Source: Thiodiazotropha sp040793985
Lineage (GTDB): Bacteria; Pseudomonadota; Gammaproteobacteria; Chromatiales; Chromatiaceae
DNA length: 64,000 bases
Assembly (NCBI GenBank): GCA_040793985.1
Contig: JBFNJI010000051.1
Coordinates: forward strand, 28,858 to 92,857
Direction of reading: 5' to 3'
This document shows positions 40,050-48,061 of the stretch, piece after piece. The notes under the pieces are model-generated. The model was given only the letters and a program-made list of their open reading frames with translations. It made no database searches and had not been told where the DNA came from. The stretch's first letter is position 1. The number at the start of each line of letters is the position of its first letter. The position numbers were made by a program, and so were the translations under genes.

Positions 40050-40400
40050 TCACCAGTCGCCATCACGGACATCCCTGGCAATACGCAGCAGAGCATGATC
40101 CGGTGCGGATTTGAGCTGACGGATCAGGTCAGCGAACAGCTGCGGCCGCTTGCGAATGATCTCCTGTAAATCCGACGATACCTTCCCGGCCATTGCCAGC
40201 AGCATATCCGGGTCTTCGCCAAGCTCCTTGGCCAATGCCCGGATTTTCGCCTCGGACGGTGGAGCCACATCCCCGCGTTCTATTTTGCTGAGGTAGGCGG
40301 GCTCCACACCGATTCGCTGAGCGACTTGCCGGACAGAAAACCGCCGATCCTGTGACTTCAGGGCCTCGCGATGTTCACGGATGTATTCTCCAAATGTCAT
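40050..40400 (-). CDS. XRE-family regulator, probably autoregulated and leaderless
   Basis: This 116-residue protein has a Cro/CI-type HTH: FSVRQVAQRIGVEPAYLSKIERGDVAPPSE (about residues 21-50), then ALAKELGEDPDMLLAMAGKV and a C-terminal helix. The ATG at 40400 directly abuts a perfect palindrome that contains the predicted -10 box, leaving no room for a ribosome binding site. This points to a leaderless mRNA with the regulator's own operator over the promoter. Confidence 0.85.
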   Translation of the reverse strand: MTFGEYIREHREALKSQDRRFSVRQVAQRIGVEPAYLSKIERGDVAPPSEAKIRALAKELGEDPDMLLAMAGKVSSDLQEIIRKRPQLFADLIRQLKSAPDHALLRIARDVRDGDW

Positions 40401-40435
40401 GTGTAGTATATACTACACATAATCGATTTTGACAA
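40399..40435 (-). promoter_or_regulatory. Promoter and perfect palindromic operator of the XRE gene
   Basis: On the minus strand TTGTCA (40435-40430) is followed after 17 bases by TATATA (40412-40407), and the expected +1 falls on the A of the start ATG (40400). The -10 box lies in the centre of the perfect dyad GTGTAGTATATACTACAC (40401-40418), which extends two more bases on each side. Confidence 0.7.
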
Positions 40436-41062
40436 TCCAGCGATGGGTGGATGAATAGAGGGTAGGGTGACTCCATTGGGAAGTTGCGGTGCCCATAGTA
40501 TCGCCTCTTGTGGATAGAAATCTGGTGAGATCGGCAATAATCGGTCGGGATTTTATGCTCTCTGATTAACGAGTCCAGCAGCATAGGCATATATCATAGC
40601 TATTGATATATCCGTGTGGCACAGCAGGCCCAGTACACTACGTGTGTCCGTACACGATATTCACGATGTGTGCATCACCTTTGATACGGCGCATTTACTG
40701 AGTGGGCGAAATTGCATTGAATACCAGTCGACTACTTCTTTTTCAGCTTAGACACGTAGCTGGAGCTCACAGAATGAGCTTGTGTCTCGCTTATGATACA
40801 AAGAATGGTTCGTACCCAAAACATACATCTTTCAGAAATAAGGAATATTTTTACCCTGTTATACGCATATGATCAGCCGGACTGATTTGCAGATTTTGCA
40901 TCTGCGACAGGAAAAACATCTAGTTCTCACTTCATGCCTTTGCACTAGCAAGCTGAATCCGCGCGTACAAGATCAGAATAAGATTATTTTCAAAAACAGA
41001 TCAACGTAAGAAATGTGTAATAAATCTGATGTTGTTCAAATAAATAGAGAAGGAAACACAAC
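40436..41062. other. Long gene-free stretch upstream of cas3
   Basis: About 630 bases without a convincing gene on either strand. It is AT-rich towards cas3. A GAGCTCACAGAATGAGCT imperfect dyad lies near 40765. The cas3 ribosome binding site AGAAGGAAAC is at its right edge. I searched by eye for a match to the mini-CRISPR guide and for repeat remnants and saw none. Confidence 0.5.
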
Positions 41063-43789
41063 ATGAAAGTGGAGCTTCCACTTTACTTTCACTACTGGGG
41101 TAAGACTTCAGATGAAGGAAATTACCATTTGTTACCCTATCACTGCTTGGATGTGGCTGCAGTGGGATCTGTCATATTGCAACGAAACCCTATTATTTCT
41201 CATCGCATGGCAGAAATCCTGGCGATTGATGAAAAGCAGCTATTGACACTTTCTGTTTTTTTTCTCGGCTTGCATGATATAGGCAAATTTTCCCGCCATT
41301 TTCAGGCACTGCAACCAAAATTACTTCGTGCCTTACAGGGCGATGACGTTGAGTTAAATTATGTCCGTCATGACATACTTGGTGCGTTGCTGTGGAAATC
41401 CTACTTGCATCCTTACTGCGCTGAACGAGGGTATCTGGATATTACAAACCTAAAGGGAAGAAGGTCGGCTGTTAATACGGTAGTAGACTTTTGGATGCAT
41501 ACGGTGGTAGGGCACCACGGAAGACCGGTGACACATAACGATTCGGCTATTCGTTCGCCCATGAATGACTATTTTCCCGTGGCTAACCAGAAGGCCGCAA
41601 GCGAGTTTTTAGATAAATGGTACGCTCTTTCTGGTGTCTCTTCTGTGTCAATGATGCCGCCAGTTGAACTAGTCAAAAAAGCATCGTGGTGGTTAGCGGG
41701 ACTGTCGGTGTTGTGTGACTGGCTGGGTTCTAATCAGGATTACTTTGCAATGACCCCTGAGCCCATGTCACTGGAGAAATACTGGGAATATGCTCAGAAA
41801 CAGGCCGAAGTTGCCATCAAAAAATCAGAAATATTGCCATCTGGGGCTTCACCTCTATGCAGTGAGCAGCAACTGTTTGGTGAGTCATTTAAAATCCCAA
41901 CACCGCTGCAGGCTGCGTGTTTAAATCTGCCACTGGATGCCGGGCCGGGGATCTATTTACTGGAGGATGTCACTGGCGCAGGCAAAACCGAGGCGGCGAT
42001 TATTCTTGCTCATCGCTTGTTGGCGGAAAACGGGTATGGCGGTCTCTATTTTGCGTTACCGACAATGGCGACGGCCAATGCCATGTATGAGCGCATGGGC
42101 AAGGTCTATCGCCGCCTATATGCGGATGACACGGAACCTTCGTTGGTACTTGCCCATGGGGCACGTCGTTTGAACGACCGGTTTCGGGATGCCATTGCCG
42201 AATATCCGAGGCAGGTGATGGCAGGTTATGGCGATGACACGGAACCTGCTCAGGCCCATTGTGCTGCCTGGTTGGCCGATAGTCCGAAAAAGTCGCTATT
42301 GGCAGATGTGGGTGTCGGTACAGTCGATCAGGTGGTATTGGGTATACTGCCATCCCGCCATCAGTCGTTACGTCTGTTTGGCCTGCTTGGAAAAGTGCTA
42401 GTCATCGATGAGGCGCACGCCTATGACGAGTATCTATTCCGTCTGCTCAGTGCGCTGATTAGCTTTCACGCGGCTGCTGGTGGCAGTGTTATCCTACTAT
42501 CCGCCACCTTGCTGCATCACCAGCGCTATAAACTGCTGGAGGCGTTTTGCCATGGACTAGGCCAAGAACCCACCGAACTGCAACGCACTGGGGATAAAGA
42601 TTATCCGCTACTCACCCACGCTTCTGCACAGGGACAGCAGGAGATGGTGTTGGCATCGCGCCCTGAGGTTTGTCGCAAGGTTGCTGTTAAGCGAATTGAT
42701 AAATTTGAACAGGCAGAATCGCTCATGGCCTCCGTTGTGGAGCAGGGCAAGTGCCTGTGCTGGATCCGCAATACCGTCCATGATGCGCGTGTCGCCTACC
42801 GTGAGTTAAGATCACGTCACCCTGATTGGGATATCGATCTGTTTCACGCCCGCTTTGCATTAAAAGATCGTCTTGTTATCGAAGAGCGTTGCGTTGAGCG
42901 TTTTGGCAAAAATGGGGGAGAGGCTGAACGCAAAGGACAAATACTGATTGCGACTCCCGTTGTAGAGCAATCTCTCGATCTTGATCTGGATGAAATGATT
43001 AGTGATCTGGCGCCAGTTGATCTCATAATCCAGCGTGCTGGTCGCCTTCATCGTCATTGCCGGGATGCGAATGGGGAATTAATTGATGGTGTGGATCAAC
43101 GTGGTGCACCTACCTTGCATCTGTTTGCCCCAGAACCGGTCGATGAGCCGGGGCGCGAGTGGTTTGCCTCGTTCCTGCCCAAGGCAGCCTATGTCTATGA
43201 CAACCACGCCCAACTCTGGCTGGGCTTGCGTTTATTGATGAAGGACGAGGCATTCTCAATGCCTGACGATGCCCGAAAGCTGATTGAAGGTGTTTACGGT
43301 GACGTTGACCCACCATCGGGCCTGGAGGAGAGCTATTTCAATTCAGAGGGTGAACGTAGCAGCGAAGGCAGCTTGGGCGATTACAATGCACTGAAAATTT
43401 CCAGTTATTACGGTGATACCGGCGGTGGTCGCTGGTGGTCCGAGGAAAAGGCGCCCACAAGGTTGGGCGACAGTACCACGGTCTACCTGGGCTGTTGGAA
43501 TGGCGCACAGATTCTGCCACTACGGCAGGAGGTAGACTATCCCTGGCACAACTCATCGGTGTCGGTACTGACCTCACGCATCAAGTTGGCAGACAGGCCA
43601 TTCGATATTCCTGAAACTGAATGGGAGCGGGTGTTGGATGAACTACCCGCCAAAGGAAAATGGGGCGTCTTGTTGGTACTGGATGATGCGTTGCAGGGGG
43701 CGGCGATAAATGGTCGAAACGACAGTGTTGCTGTTCGGTATAGCGAGAGTGAGGGATTGTTGGTGGGAGATGAGTGTGGAGAACTCTGA
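41063..43789 (+). CDS. cas3: CRISPR-associated helicase/nuclease Cas3 (type I-E)
   Basis: Cas3 is recruited by DNA-bound Cascade and unwinds and degrades the target. The 908-residue protein has an N-terminal HD nuclease (HCLD near residue 27 and LHDIGKFSRHFQ near 72). The superfamily 2 helicase has Walker A in VTGAGKTEAA (about 303-312), DEAH in VIDEAHAYDEY (about 447-457), the SATLL motif III and the motif VI region IIQRAGRLHRH, followed by the Cas3 C-terminal domain. The gene is normal in length and intact. It is separated from cse1 by 292 bases that hold the mini-CRISPR and two predicted promoters, so cas3 and the Cascade operon are transcribed separately. Confidence 0.97.
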   Translation: MKVELPLYFHYWGKTSDEGNYHLLPYHCLDVAAVGSVILQRNPIISHRMAEILAIDEKQLLTLSVFFLGLHDIGKFSRHFQALQPKLLRALQGDDVELNYVRHDILGALLWKSYLHPYCAERGYLDITNLKGRRSAVNTVVDFWMHTVVGHHGRPVTHNDSAIRSPMNDYFPVANQKAASEFLDKWYALSGVSSVSMMPPVELVKKASWWLAGLSVLCDWLGSNQDYFAMTPEPMSLEKYWEYAQKQAEVAIKKSEILPSGASPLCSEQQLFGESFKIPTPLQAACLNLPLDAGPGIYLLEDVTGAGKTEAAIILAHRLLAENGYGGLYFALPTMATANAMYERMGKVYRRLYADDTEPSLVLAHGARRLNDRFRDAIAEYPRQVMAGYGDDTEPAQAHCAAWLADSPKKSLLADVGVGTVDQVVLGILPSRHQSLRLFGLLGKVLVIDEAHAYDEYLFRLLSALISFHAAAGGSVILLSATLLHHQRYKLLEAFCHGLGQEPTELQRTGDKDYPLLTHASAQGQQEMVLASRPEVCRKVAVKRIDKFEQAESLMASVVEQGKCLCWIRNTVHDARVAYRELRSRHPDWDIDLFHARFALKDRLVIEERCVERFGKNGGEAERKGQILIATPVVEQSLDLDLDEMISDLAPVDLIIQRAGRLHRHCRDANGELIDGVDQRGAPTLHLFAPEPVDEPGREWFASFLPKAAYVYDNHAQLWLGLRLLMKDEAFSMPDDARKLIEGVYGDVDPPSGLEESYFNSEGERSSEGSLGDYNALKISSYYGDTGGGRWWSEEKAPTRLGDSTTVYLGCWNGAQILPLRQEVDYPWHNSSVSVLTSRIKLADRPFDIPETEWERVLDELPAKGKWGVLLVLDDALQGAAINGRNDSVAVRYSESEGLLVGDECGEL

Positions 43790-43802
43790 GTTCCCCACAC
43801 TC

Positions 43803-43892
43803 ATGGTCATCCCCGCGAGTGCGGGGAACATTTGTATTCGATGACGAGCTATTCATCATCTACCGGTTCATCCCCTTGTGATGGGGAACGGA
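43803..43892 (-). CRISPR. Degenerate two-repeat mini-CRISPR: probable Cas-regulating guide RNA (CreR-like)
   Basis: Two diverged copies of the type I-E repeat lie at 43803-43831 and 43864-43892, exactly 61 bp apart as in the main array, but in the opposite orientation. Read on the minus strand, the first copy keeps the full 5' handle ATGAACCG with a weakened stem (CCCC/GGGG), and the second keeps the Cas6e-type stem CCCCGC/GCGGGG. The 32-base guide between them (43863 to 43832) begins GTAGA-T-GATGA-A-TAGCT. Bases 1-5, 7-11 and 13-17 match the site starting at 43926, which is preceded by AAG. Repeat decay together with a conserved handle and guide argues for a kept regulatory RNA rather than an immune array. 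Confidence 0.85.
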
Positions 43893-43895
43893 AGT

Positions 43896-43924
43896 ATTTA
43901 ACCCGAAAATGGTTAATACATCAA
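43896..43924 (-). promoter_or_regulatory. Predicted promoter of the mini-CRISPR guide RNA
   Basis: On the minus strand TTGATG (43924-43919) and TTAAAT (43901-43896) are separated by 17 bases. Transcription would start near 43889, inside the first repeat but ahead of its stem and 5' handle. The -35 box shares bases with the AAG at 43923-43925, so Cascade bound at the target would also cover this promoter. Confidence 0.5.
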
Positions 43925-43957
43925 GGTAGAGGATGATTAGCTTTTGCTATTCTCAGG
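43923..43957 (+). promoter_or_regulatory. Predicted Cascade target: AAG PAM plus guide-matched site over the cse1 promoter
   Basis: AAG at 43923-43925 is followed by GTAGAGGATGATTAGCT (43926-43942), which equals guide positions 1-17 except at 6 and 12. Positions 6, 12, 18 and so on are flipped out in type I-E Cascade and do not contribute to pairing. From position 18 on, matching falls to chance. Such a seed-only match should allow binding without Cas3 cleavage. The full 32-base footprint runs to 43957 and covers the cse1 -35 box. Confidence 0.8.
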
Positions 43958-43972
43958 CTCTGAGAGTATGAT
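43944..43972 (+). promoter_or_regulatory. Predicted promoter of the Cascade operon (cse1)
   Basis: TTGCTA (43944-43949) and TATGAT (43967-43972) are separated by exactly 17 bases; transcription would start near 43979, giving a leader of about 100 bases before cse1. The spacer holds a 6-bp dyad TCTCAG-GCT-CTGAGA (43951-43965), a possible operator. The -35 box lies within the footprint of the predicted Cascade target. Confidence 0.65.
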
Positions 43973-44081
43973 TTGTACAATCGGTCTCGAGAACAGAGTG
44001 GCAATAAAATGTGGATACGAGTGTTTTTGCAGTTAAAACAGTGGATTACGTTAGAAGTAATATTTTCAAGGAATAAGAACA

Positions 44082-45710
44082 ATGGCGACACAGAAAAGTC
44101 TCTTGAGTCTGATTCATAGTGATTTTCTCCCGGTAAGAAGGAAAAATGGCCAACGGGAGAAGATTGCTCCCTGGGCATTAACCGATAACCACGACGACAA
44201 CCCGGTCGTTGCTCTGGATGCCGCGCGAGCCGATTTCTCCGGTGCCTTGACCCAGTTTCTTATTGGTCTACTCCAGACGACTGCGGCGCCCGATAACGCT
44301 ACAGGGATCGATTGGGCAGCCTGGTTGGCCGAGCCTCCGTCTCCGCAGCAATTACGTGAACTCTTTACCCCTGTTGCCGATTATTTTGAGCTGGGAGGTG
44401 ACGGCCCACGTTTTATGCAAGATATTGAGCTGTTGTCGGATCCTCCCAAACCGGTGTCCGCTCTGCTTATCGATATCCCCGGCGCCAATACCCTGAGACA
44501 GAACGCCGACCATTTCATTAAACGCGGAGGTGTCAACGGCCTCTGCCCCGACTGTGCGGCAACGGCGCTCTTCACACTACAGACCAATGCCCCCAGTGGT
44601 GGTGCAGGGCATCGCACCTCACTGCGCGGTGGAGGGCCGTTGAGCACATTAGTGATGCTGGATCCTAAAGCGGAAGGGTTGGAGGCGACCCTGTGGCGTG
44701 ACCTCTGGCTCAATGTCTTGCCACAAGAGGTGATGCCACAACTTACCGGGAATGTTGGGCTGTCCAGCCCGGAAGCGATCTTTCCCTGGCTGGCGCCGAC
44801 TCGCACCAGTGCCAAAGGGGATGCCGATACCCTGCCTGAGCATGTTCACCCATTGCAGATGTACTGGGGCATGCCGCGGCGCATCCGTCTGGAACTGGAG
44901 AATCTTACCGAGGGCGAGTGTGATATCTGTTCTGCGCAGGGTGTTCCTCTGGTGACCCACTACGTGACTAAGAACTACGGTGTCAACTATAGCGGTGCGT
45001 GGGAACACCCATTAAGCCCCCACTACATTGACGATAAATCCGGTGCTCCGATGCCCAGCCATGCCCAGCCGGGGGGATTCAGTTACCGACACTGGAACAC
45101 CTGGGTGGTGCGTAGTGATACCCGTATTCCTGCCCGGGTGGTGAGCCATTTCAACGAAAACAAACTGAACGATTCGCAACTACGGATCTGGGCCTTCGGT
45201 TACGACATGGACAACATGAAAGCCCGTGCCTGGTATGAAACCACGGTGCCGCTCTATCTCATGCCGCCTGGTGATCAGCGTGAGCGATTTATCAAACAGG
45301 TCGACAACCTTATTGAGGCGGGAACTCAGGTAGCTGGATACGTGCAGGGGGCGGTGAAGGATGCCTGGTTTCGCCGTCCCGGCGATACGCGTGGTGATAC
45401 AGCCTTTCTGCGCGAGGCATTTTATGATCGTACCACAGCCGCTTTTTACAGCCTTTTGCGTGAGAGTCATGTGGAGATCACTGATGACAGGGATGGTGTA
45501 GCTTTACGTGAAAAGTGGCTGCAGACCTTAAGAAAGGAGGGTGAAGCCCTGTTTGAAGAGCGGGCTGAAAATGGGGCGATGAGCGAGGGAGATCTGGCCC
45601 GCATTGCACGGGCGCATAACAATCTTCGCAAGAAGTTACAGGGCAACAAGTTATACAAGATTCTGGATTTGGTGAAACCAAAGAAAGGACAGAAAAATGA
45701 GAAGGAGTAG
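44082..45710 (+). CDS. casA: Cascade large subunit Cse1/Cas8e
   Basis: Cse1 (CasA, Cas8e) recognises the PAM and starts R-loop formation in the type I-E complex. The 542-residue product has family segments at the N-terminus (DFLPVRRKNGQREKIAPWAL), the L1 region around RFMQD, and the cysteine-containing GLCPDCAATALFTLQTNAPSGGAGHRTSLRGGGPL and CDICSAQGVPLV. AAGGA precedes the ATG. It is the first gene of the cse1-cse2-cas7-cas5-cas6e-cas1-cas2 operon and lies downstream of the promoter targeted by the mini-CRISPR guide. Confidence 0.95.
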   Translation: MATQKSLLSLIHSDFLPVRRKNGQREKIAPWALTDNHDDNPVVALDAARADFSGALTQFLIGLLQTTAAPDNATGIDWAAWLAEPPSPQQLRELFTPVADYFELGGDGPRFMQDIELLSDPPKPVSALLIDIPGANTLRQNADHFIKRGGVNGLCPDCAATALFTLQTNAPSGGAGHRTSLRGGGPLSTLVMLDPKAEGLEATLWRDLWLNVLPQEVMPQLTGNVGLSSPEAIFPWLAPTRTSAKGDADTLPEHVHPLQMYWGMPRRIRLELENLTEGECDICSAQGVPLVTHYVTKNYGVNYSGAWEHPLSPHYIDDKSGAPMPSHAQPGGFSYRHWNTWVVRSDTRIPARVVSHFNENKLNDSQLRIWAFGYDMDNMKARAWYETTVPLYLMPPGDQRERFIKQVDNLIEAGTQVAGYVQGAVKDAWFRRPGDTRGDTAFLREAFYDRTTAAFYSLLRESHVEITDDRDGVALREKWLQTLRKEGEALFEERAENGAMSEGDLARIARAHNNLRKKLQGNKLYKILDLVKPKKGQKNEKE

Positions 45711-45714
45711 CGAT

Positions 45715-46215
45715 ATGGCGATCAGTTTTAAACGAGAGCATGCGGGGGGCAAAATCCTCGTTAGTTGGTGGGAGGGGTTACAGCAGGACACCGGTGGTCG
45801 TGCACGATTGCGTCGCTGCAAGAGTGCCGAGGAGGTGATGTTGGAGCCGGCATTTCATCGTCTGCTGAAGCGCATGACACCGTTGATGGAACACGACGAG
45901 ACTTTTACATCGGAATCATCCATTACCCGCCTTGCTGCGGTTGCAGGACTTCTTTCACACGTCACCAAGCGCGAGAGCCGGGCACTTGCCGACTGTATGG
46001 CCGACAGCAAGGGGAGTCGTCCGCTGTTCAGTGCTTTACGCTTTCGGCGATTGATGCAGGAATCGTTTGAGGATCTCTATCCGGCAATGATTCGTGTCAT
46101 CCGTCAGCTGGACAAAACCGCCAGCCTGAGTGATCTGGCGGAATCAGTTTTTTACTGGGGCGACAAGGTACGCAAGCGCTGGGCGCTTGCCTACTTCCCC
46201 CGGGTCGTGGAATAA
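45715..46215 (+). CDS. casB: Cascade small subunit Cse2
   Basis: Cse2 (CasB) forms the dimer along the belly of Cascade that stabilises the R-loop. The 166-residue helical product has the family segments WWEGLQQDTGGRARLRRCKSAEEVMLEPAFHRL and FSALRFRRLMQ, ending RKRWALAYFPRV. I chose ATG at 45715 with AAGGAG seven bases upstream; ATG at 45697 inside cse1 would add six residues. Confidence 0.94.
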   Translation: MAISFKREHAGGKILVSWWEGLQQDTGGRARLRRCKSAEEVMLEPAFHRLLKRMTPLMEHDETFTSESSITRLAAVAGLLSHVTKRESRALADCMADSKGSRPLFSALRFRRLMQESFEDLYPAMIRVIRQLDKTASLSDLAESVFYWGDKVRKRWALAYFPRVVE

Positions 46216-46245
46216 CTTTTTCAATTTCGATACAAGGAGTAAGTG

Positions 46246-47307
46246 ATGAGTCGTTTTGTACAACTGCACCTGTTAACTTCCTATCCACCTGCCAACCTCA
46301 ATCGCGATGATTTGGGACGCCCGAAGACAGCCACCATGGGTGGGGCACAGCGGTTGCGTGTTTCGTCGCAAAGCCTGAAGCGTGCTTGGCGCAAATCCGA
46401 ACTGTTCGAACAGGCACTGGCCGGACACGTTGGAGTACGTACCAAGGAGATGGGGCGGCAGGTATACACTACTCTGGTTGAGAGGGGGGTAAAGGAGAAG
46501 GATGCCAAGGCGTGGGCGATTGATGTTGCCGGTGTGTTCGGCAAGGTGAAGAAAGAGGACAAGAAAAATGATGATCCACTGCATGTCGTGGACATTGAGC
46601 AACTGGCCCACTTCAGTCCTGAGGAGCAGCAGGCGATTGATGCGCTGATCGATACGCTGGCCGAGCGAGGCAAAGGACCGGAGGTGGGCGAGCTGTCATT
46701 ACTGCGCAAGCAGCACACGGCTGCCGATATCGCCCTCTTTGGTCGTATGCTTGCCAACTCTCCGGCCTACAATACCGAGGCGGCAGCGCAGGTGGCTCAC
46801 GCCATATCTGTGCACAAGGTAACGGTGGAAGATGACTTCTTTACCGCCGTGGATGACCTCAACAGTGGCGAAGAAGATGTAGGTGCCGGGCACATGGGTG
46901 AGACTGAGTTTGCTGCGGGCTTATTTTATCAGTACGTCTGTATCGATCGCGAGTTGTTGAAAAAGAACCTGGGAGGCGATCAAGCCCTTGCCAACAAGAC
47001 AATGGCTGCCTTTACCGAGGCGGCAGCAACGGTGGCGCCCACCGGCAAGCAGAACAGTTTTGCCTCACGTGCACGAGCCTCGTACATCCTGGCAGAAGTG
47101 GGTGATCAGCAACCGCGATCACTTTCTGTCGCATTCCTCAAGCCTGTCTCCGATATCGATATGCTTGGGCGCGCGATCACTTCACTGGAGCAGACCATGG
47201 GAAAAATGGATCAAGCCTACGGTGATTGTGCCGACAAGCGGTTCGTGATGAACATTGAGTCGGGGGAAGGAAGTCTGAAAGGGATCATCGACAGCATTAC
47301 GGAGTAG
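46246..47307 (+). CDS. casC: Cascade backbone subunit Cas7e
   Basis: Cas7e (Cse4, CasC) forms the six-subunit backbone whose thumbs kink the crRNA at every sixth base. The 353-residue product has the family N-terminus FVQLHLLTSYPPANLNRDDLGRPKTATMGGAQRLRVSSQSLKRAWR and the thumb region GAGHMGETEFAAGLFYQYV. ATG at 46246 follows AAGGAG by six bases. This geometry is why the mismatches at guide positions 6 and 12 of the mini-CRISPR are tolerated. Confidence 0.96.
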   Translation: MSRFVQLHLLTSYPPANLNRDDLGRPKTATMGGAQRLRVSSQSLKRAWRKSELFEQALAGHVGVRTKEMGRQVYTTLVERGVKEKDAKAWAIDVAGVFGKVKKEDKKNDDPLHVVDIEQLAHFSPEEQQAIDALIDTLAERGKGPEVGELSLLRKQHTAADIALFGRMLANSPAYNTEAAAQVAHAISVHKVTVEDDFFTAVDDLNSGEEDVGAGHMGETEFAAGLFYQYVCIDRELLKKNLGGDQALANKTMAAFTEAAATVAPTGKQNSFASRARASYILAEVGDQQPRSLSVAFLKPVSDIDMLGRAITSLEQTMGKMDQAYGDCADKRFVMNIESGEGSLKGIIDSITE

Positions 47308-47311
47308 AGCA

Positions 47312-48061
47312 ATGGATGACTACCTACTTTTTCGCCTCTACGGCCCGCTTGCCTCATGGGGCGAGACAGCCGTCGGCGAGGTAAGACCAAGTGCTGCATG
47401 GCCGGGTCGTTCCTCCATTATGGGATTGTTGGGGGCGGCACTGGGTATCTGTCGCGACGAAGAGGCACGTCAGCGTGCCTTGGCCAAGAGTTACGGCATG
47501 GCGATTTGCGTCGAGAACTGTGGCGAGTTGTTGCGTGACTACCACACCACTCAGGTACCACCGGAACGACGTGGTGTTACCCATCGCACACGACGGGACG
47601 AGTTGAATGCAGACACCCTTCACACCATCCTTTCACAACGGGATTACCGTAATGATGCGCTTTATACCGTGGCGCTCTGGCGTAAACCGGATGTAAAAGG
47701 TGAGTCATTGGAGCAGTTGTGTCAGGCGCTGGAAAGACCCGTATTTACACTCTATCTGGGGCGCAAATCATGTCCGCTATCCCTTCCGTTGACCTCTCGC
47801 GTTGTACAGGCCGGGAATTTGCGCGATGCCTTTGAGCGAGTCGAATTTCCCGATGATGAATTTCTTTCTGCATTGCCGCTGGCAGCAGAACGTATTTTCG
47901 TCTGGGAGGAGGGGGTGACAGAAGGAATGACTGCTCTGCATGTCAACCGGCGGCGTGATGAACCAACCAGCCGAAAACGATGGCAGTTTGGTGAACGTAA
48001 CGAGTTCTATCGCAGTGAGCTACGTAGAAATAAAAACGAAAAAACAGGGAGTGAGGCGTGA
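47312..48061 (+). CDS. casD: Cascade subunit Cas5e
   Basis: Cas5e (CasD) caps the crRNA and holds its 8-base 5' handle. The 249-residue RAMP protein begins with LLFRLYGPLASWGETAVGEVRPS and GRSSIMGLLGAALGI, typical of Cas5e, and has the glycine-rich FTLYLGRKSCPLSLPL near the C-terminal third. It starts 4 bases after cas7e, and its TGA overlaps the cas6e ATG by one base. Confidence 0.95.
   Translation: MDDYLLFRLYGPLASWGETAVGEVRPSAAWPGRSSIMGLLGAALGICRDEEARQRALAKSYGMAICVENCGELLRDYHTTQVPPERRGVTHRTRRDELNADTLHTILSQRDYRNDALYTVALWRKPDVKGESLEQLCQALERPVFTLYLGRKSCPLSLPLTSRVVQAGNLRDAFERVEFPDDEFLSALPLAAERIFVWEEGVTEGMTALHVNRRRDEPTSRKRWQFGERNEFYRSELRRNKNEKTGSEA

Noticed and set aside
40436..41062. A CreT-like small toxin RNA or gene guarded by the guide RNA
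   Set aside because: The guide's match lies over the cse1 promoter, not beside a small open frame, and I saw no toxin-like mini-gene or second guide-matched site here.
43803..43892. Reading the mini-CRISPR as a leftover immune array or a new-born array
   Set aside because: A neutral leftover would not keep a 61-bp period, an intact 5' handle and a guide matching a neighbouring PAM-flanked site with mismatches only at the flipped positions 6 and 12.
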